A DNA stretch of 15,173 nucleotides from Prevotella sp. UBA7764 (GCA_002481295.1 DLDU01000059.1:1-15173); one strand, 5' to 3'; shown: positions 1-7,207, numbered from the stretch's first letter. Made by a program: numbers and translations. The notes: generated by a model not told the origin, from the sequence alone.

Positions 1-63
1 GGGAGAAAAGGGCCTTTGCGCTCTTTATGGCTAAAATTATCCTTAAATTCCCCATATATTTCT

Positions 64-71
64 TACCTTTG
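64..71 (+). promoter_or_regulatory. Bacteroidetes -7 box for the CDF/two-component operon
   Basis: TACCTTTG matches the Bacteroidetes -7 consensus TAnnTTTG and ends 20 bases before the transporter ATG, giving a leader of roughly 15 bases. I see no clear TTTG -33 element at the usual spacing. Bases 1-63 hold no gene that I can recognise. Confidence 0.6.
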
Positions 72-91
72 CCAAAAGAAATAGAGAAGTA

Positions 92-1192
92 ATGAATAGA
101 AACCATCAAATCATCCGCACGAGCTTGGTGGGCATTGCCGCCAACCTCTTCCTTGCAGCGTTCAAGGCCGTGGCAGGCTGGGTGGCCGGGTCGGTGGCCA
201 TCATCATGGACGCCGTCAACAACCTGAGCGATGCCCTCTCGTCGGTCATCACCATCGTGGGCACCAAGCTCTCAGAGAAACCCGCCGACCGCAACCATCC
301 CTTCGGCTACGGGCGCGTGGAGTATTTCAGTGCCATCATCATCTCGGTCATCGTACTCTCCACGGGCATTCTCTCCTTGGTGGAGAGCGTGAAGAAAATC
401 TTTACCCCTACCCATCCGTCCTATACCGCCGTCACGCTGACCATCATCATCGTGGCCATTGTGGTGAAGATTGTCCTGGGCTGGTATGTCAAGAAACAAG
501 GCGTGAAGTTGCAGAGCAATGCTTTAGAGGCCAGTGGCGCCGACGCCACCTTCGATGCCGTGGTGACGCTCTCCACGCTTGTCTCCGCCGGTATCATGCT
601 CTTCACGGGATTTAACCTTGACGGTATCCTGGGCACCATCATCTCACTTGTCATCATCAAGGCTGGTATAGAGATGATAGGAGCTCCTGTGGGGCAGCTT
701 CTCGGCAAGAGCATTCCAAAGGATATGATGCACCACATCATGCAGGACGTGAAGCAGTTTGCCGGAGTTCTCGGTGTCTATGATGTCATCCTCAACTACT
801 ACGGTCCCAACGCCATCATCGGCTCGCTCCATGTCAGCGTGCCCGAATCGATGACGGCCAGCCGCATCCATGGCCTCACTCGGTCCATCACCAAACTGCT
901 CTACGACAAATATCACATCATCGTCACCGTGGGCATCTATGCCGTATGCGACCATGGCAAGGAGAGCGAGTTGCAAAAAGGAGTGATGAGCTTCCTGAAG
1001 AGCTATCCCCATATCGAGCAGGTGCACGGCTATTTCTATCTGGAGGAGAAACGCACCATCACCTTCGACGTAGTGCCCGACGATACCGTCCATGACGACA
1101 ACGCCTTTCAGTTCCAGCTCGTGCAGGCTATCCGCAAAGTCTATCCCAACTATATTTTCAACATAGTCATCGATCACATCTATTGCAAGTAA
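92..1192 (+). CDS. Cation diffusion facilitator family divalent metal transporter
   Basis: A 366-residue inner-membrane metal/proton antiporter of the CDF family, expected to export a divalent metal ion. Residues 1-200 form the membrane domain with about six hydrophobic segments. Residues from about 205 form the cytoplasmic ferredoxin-like domain seen in CDF dimers, with an unusually long tail to 366. The second membrane segment has DAVNNLSD (D40, N43, D47) and the fifth has DATFD (D151, D155). By eye the transport site is therefore N-xxx-D plus D-xxx-D, rather than the HxxxD common in zinc transporters. The ND/DD pattern has been described for manganese exporters such as pneumococcal MntE, so manganese is a reasonable guess but not shown. 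HPFGYGRVEY between segments 2 and 3 is a family hallmark. The stop lies three bases before the response regulator start, so the genes are co-transcribed. Confidence 0.93.
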   Translation: MNRNHQIIRTSLVGIAANLFLAAFKAVAGWVAGSVAIIMDAVNNLSDALSSVITIVGTKLSEKPADRNHPFGYGRVEYFSAIIISVIVLSTGILSLVESVKKIFTPTHPSYTAVTLTIIIVAIVVKIVLGWYVKKQGVKLQSNALEASGADATFDAVVTLSTLVSAGIMLFTGFNLDGILGTIISLVIIKAGIEMIGAPVGQLLGKSIPKDMMHHIMQDVKQFAGVLGVYDVILNYYGPNAIIGSLHVSVPESMTASRIHGLTRSITKLLYDKYHIIVTVGIYAVCDHGKESELQKGVMSFLKSYPHIEQVHGYFYLEEKRTITFDVVPDDTVHDDNAFQFQLVQAIRKVYPNYIFNIVIDHIYCK

Positions 1193-1195
1193 GCC

Positions 1196-1861
1196 ATGAC
1201 AAAGATTCTTATCGTAGAGGACGAGCCCGGCATCTACACCTTCCTCCGGGAAGGACTTGCCGATGAGGGCTATGACACGCTCGTAGCCACTGACGGCAGT
1301 GATGCCCTGCGCGACTTTGCCGAGTGGCATCCCGACCTGGTGCTGCTCGACTGGATGTTGCCTACCATGGACGGCATTGAGGTGTGCCGCCGCATCCGCG
1401 AGACAGATGAGGCTACGCCCGTGCTCTTCCTCACTGCCAAGGACGGTGTGGAGGACACCATCAAAGGACTGCGCACGGGAGCCAACGACTATATCAAGAA
1501 GCCGTTCTCCTTTGAGGAACTCGTGGAGCGTATCAAAATCCACTTCCGCAACCGGCAGCACGACGACATTCTGCGCTTGGGCGACATCACCGTCAACCTC
1601 ACCACCCATCAGGTGCAGGCCCACGACAAGGGCGTGCAGCTGACAGGCCGCGAGTTCGACTTATTGGTCTATTTCATCCGTCACAAAGACCGTGTATGCT
1701 CACGCGAGGATATTATCAAGGACGTGTGGGGCATCGACTTCCAGTACGACACGGGGGGCATCGACGTGTTTATGAATGCTTTGCGAAAGAAACTTGGCAT
1801 GAAGGCCGACGAATATATCAAAACCATCCGTGGCGTGGGATTCATAGCCACGGACCGATAA
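1196..1861 (+). CDS. OmpR/PhoB-family response regulator
   Basis: A 221-residue DNA-binding response regulator. Residues 1-118 are the receiver domain: acidic pocket E8-D9, phosphoacceptor D52 in LLDWMLP, switch T80 in LFLTAKD, and conserved lysine K102 in IKKPF. Residues about 125-219 are a winged-helix output domain, with LTGREFDLLVYF near its start and YIKTIRGVGF forming the wing at the end. Length and all key residues are normal for the family. It begins three bases after the CDF stop and 24 bases separate it from the downstream kinase, which is surely its partner. Its targets are not visible; control of its own operon, and so of metal export, is an inference from gene order. Confidence 0.95.
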   Translation: MTKILIVEDEPGIYTFLREGLADEGYDTLVATDGSDALRDFAEWHPDLVLLDWMLPTMDGIEVCRRIRETDEATPVLFLTAKDGVEDTIKGLRTGANDYIKKPFSFEELVERIKIHFRNRQHDDILRLGDITVNLTTHQVQAHDKGVQLTGREFDLLVYFIRHKDRVCSREDIIKDVWGIDFQYDTGGIDVFMNALRKKLGMKADEYIKTIRGVGFIATDR

Positions 1862-1885
1862 CCACTCATAATATTTCCGCTTGCT

Positions 1886-2848
1886 ATGACCAACGATATT
1901 GACAAGAAGAAGCAGGAGGACCTGCAAGATTCCATTGCCCGCAAGATTATCATTCAGGGCAGTCTGTGCGCCCTCATCCCATGCGCCTTATCCATGGGCC
2001 TCTGCCTGTGTGCCTTTCATTTGCTTGCAGTCGGGCAAATCCAGCATCCCACGGCATGGATGATAGGACTGTTGACGGTGCAGATAGTTTTTTCGGTCAT
2101 CATCTTTGTTTGCCTCTTCTTCATCGCCCGCGACGTTGCCCGCCAGAGCATCAAACCCCTGCAGGAGGCCTTGGCCCGCGAGCGGCAGTTCACCAGCTAT
2201 GCCTCGCACGAGTTGCGCACGCCATTGGCGGTCATCAAGGGGTCTTTTGAAGTGCTCATCCGCAAGCCACGGACGCAGGAGGAATATGAGCGAAAGATCA
2301 AGGAAAACATCGGGGTGGTGGACAATATGAACCGCATGGTCGACAACATGCTCATGCTCACGCGTGCCGACAGCTCACACTTCCAGTTGCGGCCAACGGA
2401 TATCAACATCCGGGAGCTGTTGGGTGAGACTTGCAGTGCCTATTCTACCCAAATCATCCGTAAAGAATTGCACATCACGATGAACGTCACGCCTGAAGAA
2501 CTCACCGTCAACGCTGACCGAAATGCATTAAGTATCATTGTGAGCAACCTCATCTCCAATGCCACAAAATACTGTGATGACGGCGGCGAGATAAAGCTCT
2601 CGGCCTACCGTCAGGACGGCCACACGCTGATGGTCTTCTCCAACACCGGGCGTGGCATACCAACGGAGGAGTGTGAGAAAGTCTTCGATAAGTTCTATCG
2701 CTCCATCTCCACGGGTCATCAGCAGGTCAAAGGCTTTGGCCTCGGTCTTGCCGTGGTTCGTCGCTTTGCCGGACTAATTGGTGCCACAGTACGCTTCGAC
2801 AGCAGTCCCGAAGGACCGACGACGGTCAGCGTAGAACTTCAATTCTGA
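1886..2848 (+). CDS. Membrane sensor histidine kinase, minimal periplasmic region
   Basis: A 320-residue histidine kinase, partner of the preceding regulator. Two hydrophobic segments (about 24-47 and 58-82) are separated by only about ten residues (GQIQHPTAWM), so there is no room for an extracytoplasmic sensor domain. HisKA follows at about 100-163, with phosphoacceptor H108 in SHELRTPL. The HATPase domain spans about 205-320, with N221 and N225 in the N box (NLISNATKY) and G2 motif GFGLGLAV at 283-290. The G1 motif reads NTGRGIP, so Asn253 stands where most kinases have Asp; this is seen in other kinase subfamilies and need not mean inactivity. The N-terminal 20 residues are charged and cytoplasmic. 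Such intramembrane-sensing kinases often detect membrane stress or act through a partner protein; the co-transcribed CDF transporter is an obvious candidate. Confidence 0.93.
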   Translation: MTNDIDKKKQEDLQDSIARKIIIQGSLCALIPCALSMGLCLCAFHLLAVGQIQHPTAWMIGLLTVQIVFSVIIFVCLFFIARDVARQSIKPLQEALARERQFTSYASHELRTPLAVIKGSFEVLIRKPRTQEEYERKIKENIGVVDNMNRMVDNMLMLTRADSSHFQLRPTDINIRELLGETCSAYSTQIIRKELHITMNVTPEELTVNADRNALSIIVSNLISNATKYCDDGGEIKLSAYRQDGHTLMVFSNTGRGIPTEECEKVFDKFYRSISTGHQQVKGFGLGLAVVRRFAGLIGATVRFDSSPEGPTTVSVELQF

Positions 2849-2877
2849 ATCAGCACCAACGTGTGTCCATCTTTCTT

Positions 2878-3702
2878 CTATTGCACAGCCTCTGTATGCG
2901 TTATCCGTTTGTATTCTTTTGGGGTTATCCCCATATACTTCTTGAAGGTACGATTGAAATAAGGTACATCCCGAAATCCACACTCGTAACAAACTTGTGA
3001 GATGGACGTGTTGTCGCGTCTCAGACTTTCCTTCACCATCATCATGCGATAGTTCAAAAGATATTGCATGATGGTTGTCTGTTTCTTACGCTTGAACAAA
3101 GAGCAAAGGCTCGCTCCGTTCATCCCAACATAAGCTGCAATCTGCTTGATGGTGATTTGCCGCTTGAAGTTACAATGCAAAAAAGTGACCACTTTATTGA
3201 CGATTTCCGTATCCCTGTCTATCTGAAAATGACCTACCTGACGTTTACGGTCCGATTTCCATATCAGCACCAACAGACTGAGTAATGACAGCAAGCGCTC
3301 ACAATCGTCCTGTTGCAACATCTTCCAAATAATGGCTTTTATCGTCTGGTTGCTTTCTTTGGGCAGCAGGATGGACTCATCCAGTTCATTGTACCACAGA
3401 ACCATTTCCTCCATCTCCTCGAACATACTGGAAAGATTGGAGAGCAAGGCGGGAGAGAAAGTAATGGTGATATTCTCTATCATACCGTCTTTGCTGTCTG
3501 TCGGCGTGTTGAAACACCATTGGTGTTGCATATCGGGTACCACAAGCACTATCTCCCCTGCCTGGAATCTCTCCTTTGCATCGCCAATCGTCCGTATTCC
3601 CTCTCCGCGGACGATATAGGAGAGTTCCCAACTGCCCTGCTTGTGGAGACCTATCTGGTCCTTGGGCGAGAGCACAACGTGTTCAAAAGAAAACTTCTTC
3701 AT
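2878..3702 (-). CDS. AraC-family transcriptional regulator
   Basis: A 274-residue regulator. Residues about 1-100 form a cupin-like AraC ligand-binding domain (GSWELSYIVRGEG, then AGEIVLVVPDMQHQW). Residues about 182-267 form the double helix-turn-helix DNA-binding domain, with the family signature ISQVCYECGFRDVPYFNR and then FKKYMGITPKEYK. Length and motifs are ordinary. It diverges from the acyltransferase gene, and the 77 bases between them carry promoters for both, so control of the acyltransferase/VOC pair and of itself is the natural guess. It converges on the histidine kinase with 29 bases between stops. I cannot name the ligand. Confidence 0.93.
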   Translation of the reverse strand: MKKFSFEHVVLSPKDQIGLHKQGSWELSYIVRGEGIRTIGDAKERFQAGEIVLVVPDMQHQWCFNTPTDSKDGMIENITITFSPALLSNLSSMFEEMEEMVLWYNELDESILLPKESNQTIKAIIWKMLQQDDCERLLSLLSLLVLIWKSDRKRQVGHFQIDRDTEIVNKVVTFLHCNFKRQITIKQIAAYVGMNGASLCSLFKRKKQTTIMQYLLNYRMMMVKESLRRDNTSISQVCYECGFRDVPYFNRTFKKYMGITPKEYKRITHTEAVQ

Positions 3703-3710
3703 AGTATTTG

Positions 3711-3742
3711 CAAAGATAAGACAATAGTTTTATATTATCAAA
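3711..3742 (-). promoter_or_regulatory. -33/-7 promoter for the AraC regulator at 3702
   Basis: On the minus strand TTTG (3742-3739) is followed after 20 bases by TATCTTTG (3718-3711), a full Bacteroidetes -33/-7 pair. The ATG starts only eight bases after the -7 box, so the leader would be just a few bases. A second TATCTTTG lies at 3750-3743 on the same strand. Confidence 0.7.
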
Positions 3743-3766
3743 CAAAGATAAAGCAAAAATTCATCT

Positions 3767-3774
3767 TACCTTTG
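3767..3774 (+). promoter_or_regulatory. -7 box for the acyltransferase gene, nearly leaderless
   Basis: TACCTTTG ends five bases before the ATG at 3780. With usual spacing transcription would begin at or within a base or two of the start codon, giving a leaderless messenger. No later in-frame Met precedes the conserved acyltransferase motif, so moving the start does not remove the conflict. Confidence 0.6.
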
Positions 3775-3779
3775 CACCC

Positions 3780-4940
3780 ATGAGCAATAAGAACAATACA
3801 TACCTTTCCTCCAAGCCACGTTATGAAATCTTGGATGGCCTCAGAGGAGTCGCCGCCATGTTGGTGGTGGTTTTCCACATCTTTGAGACCTATTCCGCCG
3901 GTCCTCTCTACCAAGTGATTAACCATGGTTACCTTGCCGTGGACTTCTTCTTCGTGCTGTCCGGCTTTGTGATTGGCTATGCCTACGATGACCGTTGGAA
4001 TCGCATGTCAACATGGAATTTCGTAAAACGCCGTCTGATCCGTCTCCATCCGATGGTGGTCTTCTCCATGGTATTGGGACTGTTGCTGTTTTATTTTGGA
4101 GGCGGAAAGGCTTTTCCTGCTGTTGACCACGCCTCAGCCGGAATGGTGCTTTTGGTGTTCCTTTGGTCGTTGACGCTGATACCGCTTCCACCAAGCATGG
4201 ACATCCGCGGCTGGCAGGAGACCTCACCTTTAGATGGTACGGCATGGACGCTGCAATGGGAATATCTTGCCAACCTAATCTATGCCCTTGTGATCCGTCA
4301 CCTCAACAAGCTGTGGCTTGCGGTGTGCGTCTGTCTCTTCGCCTTGCTCACCGTCAACCTTACAATGAACATCGACGTTTTCCATGTGTTTACATCTCGC
4401 AGTTATGCCGCTTATACAGTCATTGGCGGATGGAGTCTGACCCCTGACCAGCTTGTCATTGGTGCTACGCGTTTGCTTTATCCCTTCTTCATGGGACTGC
4501 TCATCAGCCGGGTGGGCAAGCTCTTCAGTGTACGGGGCGGTTTCTGGTGGTGCTCACTTGTCATCGCATCTATCCTCGCCATGCCAAGGATAGGCGGTGA
4601 GACGCATATGTGGATGAACGGCCTCTACGAGTGTCTTTGCATTCTTTGTGTCTTTCCTCTGCTCGTTATGACAGGTGCGGGCAGCAAGGTCACCGACAGT
4701 CGGTCGATGGCCGTGTGCAAATGGTTGGGCGAAATCTCTTATCCGCTCTATATCTCCCACTTTCCTTTTCTCTATCTGCAGATGGCGTGGAAAAGCTGCC
4801 ACGAGAACACACCCCTTATGGTACATGTCATCGTAGGTGTCAGCGTCTTTCTGTTAGCAGTCCTCACAGCATGGGCAGCCTACAAAATGTATGACGTGCC
4901 AGTGCGCGAGTGGTTGAAAAAGAAACTTTACTCAAAATAA
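3780..4940 (+). CDS. Acyltransferase-3 (OafA/YrhL-type) membrane O-acyltransferase
   Basis: A 386-residue polytopic membrane protein of the acyltransferase-3 family, which transfers acetyl or similar acyl groups to surface sugars and lipids. The hallmark start is present: YEILDGLRGVAAMLVVVFH with R22 and H33, followed by YLAVDFFFVLSGFVIGYAY, and then the basic loop FVKRRLIRLHP. About ten hydrophobic segments continue to the C terminus, which ends in a lysine-rich cytoplasmic tail. Length is typical for the stand-alone form without a SGNH domain. Seven bases separate it from the downstream VOC gene, so they form an operon divergent from the AraC regulator at 3702. The acyl acceptor cannot be told from the sequence. 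Confidence 0.9.
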   Translation: MSNKNNTYLSSKPRYEILDGLRGVAAMLVVVFHIFETYSAGPLYQVINHGYLAVDFFFVLSGFVIGYAYDDRWNRMSTWNFVKRRLIRLHPMVVFSMVLGLLLFYFGGGKAFPAVDHASAGMVLLVFLWSLTLIPLPPSMDIRGWQETSPLDGTAWTLQWEYLANLIYALVIRHLNKLWLAVCVCLFALLTVNLTMNIDVFHVFTSRSYAAYTVIGGWSLTPDQLVIGATRLLYPFFMGLLISRVGKLFSVRGGFWWCSLVIASILAMPRIGGETHMWMNGLYECLCILCVFPLLVMTGAGSKVTDSRSMAVCKWLGEISYPLYISHFPFLYLQMAWKSCHENTPLMVHVIVGVSVFLLAVLTAWAAYKMYDVPVREWLKKKLYSK

Positions 4941-4947
4941 TAAATAT

Positions 4948-5334
4948 ATGCGAATCAATCATGTAGCACTTTACTGCCGCGACCTGGAAGGTATGCGGAC
5001 ATTCTTCTTGAACTATTTCGATGCTTTTAGCAACGATAAGTATCACAATCCCCGCACCGGACTGTCTACCTATATTCTTTCTTTCAATGAGGGCAGCTGC
5101 CGGCTGGAGTTGATGAACCGGCCGGACATGGTAGAGACGGATGCAGCCAAGAACAATACGGGATTCATCCATCTCTCGTTCAGCATAGGAAGCAAGGAAC
5201 TGGTGGACAAGAAAACGTTGGAACTCTCAAAAGCTGGCTATACCGTCGTCAGCGGACCTCGTACCACGGGTGACGGCTATTATGAGAGCTGCATCTTGGG
5301 CCCGGAGAATATCCAGATAGAGGTTACCGTGTGA
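4948..5334 (+). CDS. VOC-superfamily (glyoxalase/dioxygenase fold) protein
   Basis: A 128-residue single-chain VOC protein with two beta-alpha-beta-beta-beta modules (about 1-58 and 70-128). INHVALYCRDLEGMRTFF opens module one, and GFIHLSFSIG opens module two. Candidate metal ligands by position are H5, E54 (RLELM), H75 and E125 (IQIEVTV), the arrangement used by glyoxalase I-like enzymes and dioxygenases. The substrate cannot be deduced. It follows the acyltransferase by seven bases and is presumably co-transcribed. Downstream the next 40 bases hold nothing recognisable before the intron remnant starts at 5378. Confidence 0.85.
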   Translation: MRINHVALYCRDLEGMRTFFLNYFDAFSNDKYHNPRTGLSTYILSFNEGSCRLELMNRPDMVETDAAKNNTGFIHLSFSIGSKELVDKKTLELSKAGYTVVSGPRTTGDGYYESCILGPENIQIEVTV

Positions 5335-5377
5335 AAGTCCCAAAATGAAGTAAGGTAATATTGTTTCCATAACGACA

Positions 5378-5442
5378 ATCGAGTAGGAGGTAAACACTAA
5401 TCATAGGTGCTAATCTCCTACTTTCGTGTTTACCGACCTCTC
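5378..5442 (-). ncRNA. Group II intron domain VI (intron 3' end)
   Basis: Read on the minus strand directly after domain V. A 9-bp inverted repeat GGTAAACAC/GTGTTTACC (5434-5426 with 5397-5389) forms the upper stem. Below it GG pairs with CU, then GAG pairs with CUC, leaving an A (position 5384) unpaired opposite another A. That A is seven bases from the predicted intron end at 5378, where a group II branch-point adenosine is expected. The element ends in ACTCGAT, a plausible 3' terminus. Confidence 0.7.
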
Positions 5443-5444
5443 AC

Positions 5445-5476
5445 ACCACCGTACGTGCGGTTCCGCATACGGCGGT
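5445..5476 (-). ncRNA. Group II intron domain V (catalytic hairpin)
   Basis: On the minus strand ACCGCCGT pairs with ACGGTGGT (8 bp including the conserved G-U wobble of the catalytic triad, here CGC). An A-U pair and a two-base CG bulge follow, then TGCG/CGCA closed by a GAAC tetraloop. This is the standard domain V architecture in the standard order of elements. It lies immediately upstream of domain VI, so this is the 3' end of a group II intron. The 5' part of the intron is absent. Confidence 0.8.
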
Positions 5477-5590
5477 TCCTCTTTTGGGTAACCATTTGGC
5501 ATACTCGTCAGAAAGACAGATGTATCCCGCTTTTCGCAGGCTCATATTTGATGCTGCTGTGTGCATTATCGGTGAGCCTGCTACTCGCCA
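5477..5590 (-). pseudogene. Probable remnant of the group II intron-encoded protein C terminus
   Basis: The ~110 bases just upstream of domain V on the minus strand lie where the end of an intron-encoded reverse transcriptase/maturase would be. One frame stays open through them (including SLRKAGYICLSDEYAKW) and runs into domain V; another gives a short tail that stops near 5508. I cannot tell which frame was the maturase, and no reverse-transcriptase motif survives. The assignment rests on position next to domains V and VI. The junction with aldo/keto reductase sequence falls at about 5590. Confidence 0.4.
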
Positions 5591-5591
5591 A

Positions 5592-5708
5592 TGATTCCTT
5601 TTCGTCAAGCGTCCAGTCATGCATGGTACCGGCTTTTCCAAAGCTCATGCACCCCACGCAAATCTTTGACACTTTAATATCTGTATTCCCAAGAGTTGTG
5701 TATTCCAT
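5592..5708 (-). pseudogene. Aldo/keto reductase, N-terminal remnant (about 39 codons)
   Basis: The first 39 residues, MEYTTLGNTDIKVSKICVG through TLDEKES, are a clear aldo/keto reductase start (first beta strands plus the GCMSFG turn). Similarity then stops abruptly and the frame runs into unrelated sequence ahead of the intron domains, ending near 5508. The catalytic Asp, Tyr, Lys and His are all lost. The rest of the gene is not found downstream in 5338-5377, so it was deleted, not merely interrupted. It begins 67 bases after the flavodoxin stop on the same strand and was probably the third gene of that operon. Confidence 0.8.
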
Positions 5709-5775
5709 ATCTCTTAATGATTCTATTTCAAAGTTTTCATGTCTATGACATAGCGAAACTTCACTATCTACACGC

Positions 5776-6342
5776 TCAACGCGTTACGGACGCTACCCAT
5801 GTGCGTATGCTTTGCTCGTCAGCATGGTTAAGCAGGCGTCCGTCACCCCACTTCAGCGCGGGATAGGTCTTCTTCAAGGCCGACACACTGCCCGTGATGC
5901 TGCTGCCGCCCGATGTTGCAAACGGAATGACAGTCTTTCCGGCCAAGTCCTTGTGCTCGATGAATGTGTTGACTACTCTTGGCGCAAGATCCCACCAGAT
6001 GGGATAGCCGAGGAAGACGCAGTCGTATTTCTTGAGGTCAACGCCGATGGACTTGACAGCAGGGCGTGACTTCGGATCTGCCATCTCGACAGAACTGCGC
6101 GAGCGCTTGTCGTTCCAGTCGAGGTCTGCACTGGTATATGGCTGTGCCGGTACTATCTCGCAGAGGTCTGCCCCTGCAATCCGTGCCAACTCCTCAGCCG
6201 CATGCTTAGTGGTGCCTGTGGCAGAGAAATACACAACCAATATGTTCTTCCTTTCCATATTGTCCTTTGGCTTGCTTTGTGAACAGGCAGTAGCTGCAAT
6301 GATTGTCAGCACTGCCACCAATAGAATTTTAATTCGTTTCAT
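5776..6342 (-). CDS. Flavodoxin-like lipoprotein
   Basis: A 188-residue flavodoxin-family protein with a lipoprotein signal: a basic start, a hydrophobic stretch and ATAC with lipidation Cys20. The mature part starts the flavodoxin fold at about 33: NILVVYFSATGTTKHAA supplies the FMN phosphate loop (S40-T45). YDCVFLGYPIWWDLAPRVVNTF follows, where the Trp pair would stack on the flavin, and then PFATSGGSS near the end. It belongs with the Flavodoxin_4-type proteins common in Bacteroidetes and would act as an electron-transfer or quinone/aldehyde-reducing partner. Its ATG overlaps the stop of the upstream CMD/cupin gene in ATGA, so translation is probably coupled. The lipid anchor puts it outside the cytoplasm, unusual for a flavodoxin. 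Confidence 0.9.
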   Translation of the reverse strand: MKRIKILLVAVLTIIAATACSQSKPKDNMERKNILVVYFSATGTTKHAAEELARIAGADLCEIVPAQPYTSADLDWNDKRSRSSVEMADPKSRPAVKSIGVDLKKYDCVFLGYPIWWDLAPRVVNTFIEHKDLAGKTVIPFATSGGSSITGSVSALKKTYPALKWGDGRLLNHADEQSIRTWVASVTR

Positions 6343-7160
6343 TTCGCGTTAATCTTATTATAGTCGTCATCACTTACAGGCTCCAGCCACTCGGTGGAAG
6401 CATTCTCACCCGGAACCTCGAAGGCGAGGTGGGCAAACCAGCTGTCGGCGGCGGCACCATGCCAGTGCTTTACATTGGCGGGGATATGGATTACCGTGCC
6501 GGGGAGTATCTCCTGCGCAGGTTTCCCCTCCTCCTGATACCAACCACGGCCAGCCACACCGATGAGCATCTGTCCGCCTCCTTTCGTGGCATGATGGATA
6601 TGCCAGTTGTTGCGGCATCCTGGCTCAAAGGTGACGTTGGCTATAGGAACCTGTTCGCCTGATATGCGTGCCAAATAGCTCCGGCCCTTGAAATACCGGG
6701 CATAGGCAGTGTTGGGCTCACCGATGGGGAAAATCATCTCCTGCTGGAAACGGTCCTTCGCATCATCGGCAGCGCTGTCTTCCGCCCACACCTCCTTGGC
6801 CTGTCGGAAAGCGGCCCACGCCTTCGGCCATCCGGCATAGAAAGCGATGTGTGTGATGATCTCGGCAATCTCCGTGCGCGTGATGCCGTTCTTCTTTGCC
6901 TCCTGCAGGTGATAGGTCAGCGAGGAGTCGGTCAGCCCCTGACTGATGAGCGCCGTGACGGTGACCAGACTGCGGTCGCGAAGACTGAGGAGGTCGTTGC
7001 GGCTCCATACCTCACCAAAGAGGATGTCGTCGTTCAAGTGAGCAAACTCCGGGGCAAACTCGCCAAGCTGTGTGCGGCCTGCCGTCTGTACTATTTTCTT
7101 TTGTGCCATCATATTAAGTGTTAATGTTGCGAATAATGTCAGGATGATGATTCTTCTCAT
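6339..7160 (-). CDS. Exported carboxymuconolactone decarboxylase/cupin fusion
   Basis: A 273-residue two-domain protein with a short N-terminal signal peptide (about residues 1-19, ending NMMAQ). Residues about 35-125 are a carboxymuconolactone decarboxylase/AhpD-like helical domain (VTALISQGL, then TRTEIAEIITHIAFYAGWP). No CxxC peroxidase pair is present, so it is not AhpD-like in mechanism. Residues about 160-255 are a cupin barrel with metal-type histidines H187 and H189 (WHIHH) and a second cluster at KHWHGA. Such fusions are known in Bacteroidetes, usually beside flavodoxins and aldo/keto reductases, as here; the substrate is unknown. It is translationally coupled to the downstream flavodoxin. 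I see no good TAnnTTTG promoter ahead of it; CATGTTTG at 7249-7242 is one mismatch away. Confidence 0.88.
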   Translation of the reverse strand: MRRIIILTLFATLTLNMMAQKKIVQTAGRTQLGEFAPEFAHLNDDILFGEVWSRNDLLSLRDRSLVTVTALISQGLTDSSLTYHLQEAKKNGITRTEIAEIITHIAFYAGWPKAWAAFRQAKEVWAEDSAADDAKDRFQQEMIFPIGEPNTAYARYFKGRSYLARISGEQVPIANVTFEPGCRNNWHIHHATKGGGQMLIGVAGRGWYQEEGKPAQEILPGTVIHIPANVKHWHGAAADSWFAHLAFEVPGENASTEWLEPVSDDDYNKINAK

Positions 7161-7207
7161 AATAAGAATGAATTAAGGTGGCTTCTATTAATGTGATCTA
7201 CGAGTGC

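Noticed and set aside
644..1624. Long 326-residue open frame on the minus strand opposite the CDF and response regulator genes
   Set aside because: It is antisense to two clear conserved genes, spans their boundary, has His/Asp/Val-rich low-complexity composition and resembles no family. It reflects GC-rich codon usage on the other strand.
3313..3783. 156-residue plus-strand open frame across the AraC gene
   Set aside because: Antisense shadow of a well-supported AraC regulator, and it runs through that gene's promoter.
5389..5434. Inverted repeats here as terminal repeats of an insertion sequence
   Set aside because: They are explained by domain VI pairing, no transposase is nearby, and domain V sits next to them in the right order.
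5407..5748. 113-residue plus-strand open frame
   Set aside because: It covers the intron domains and reductase remnant on the opposite strand and has no family features.
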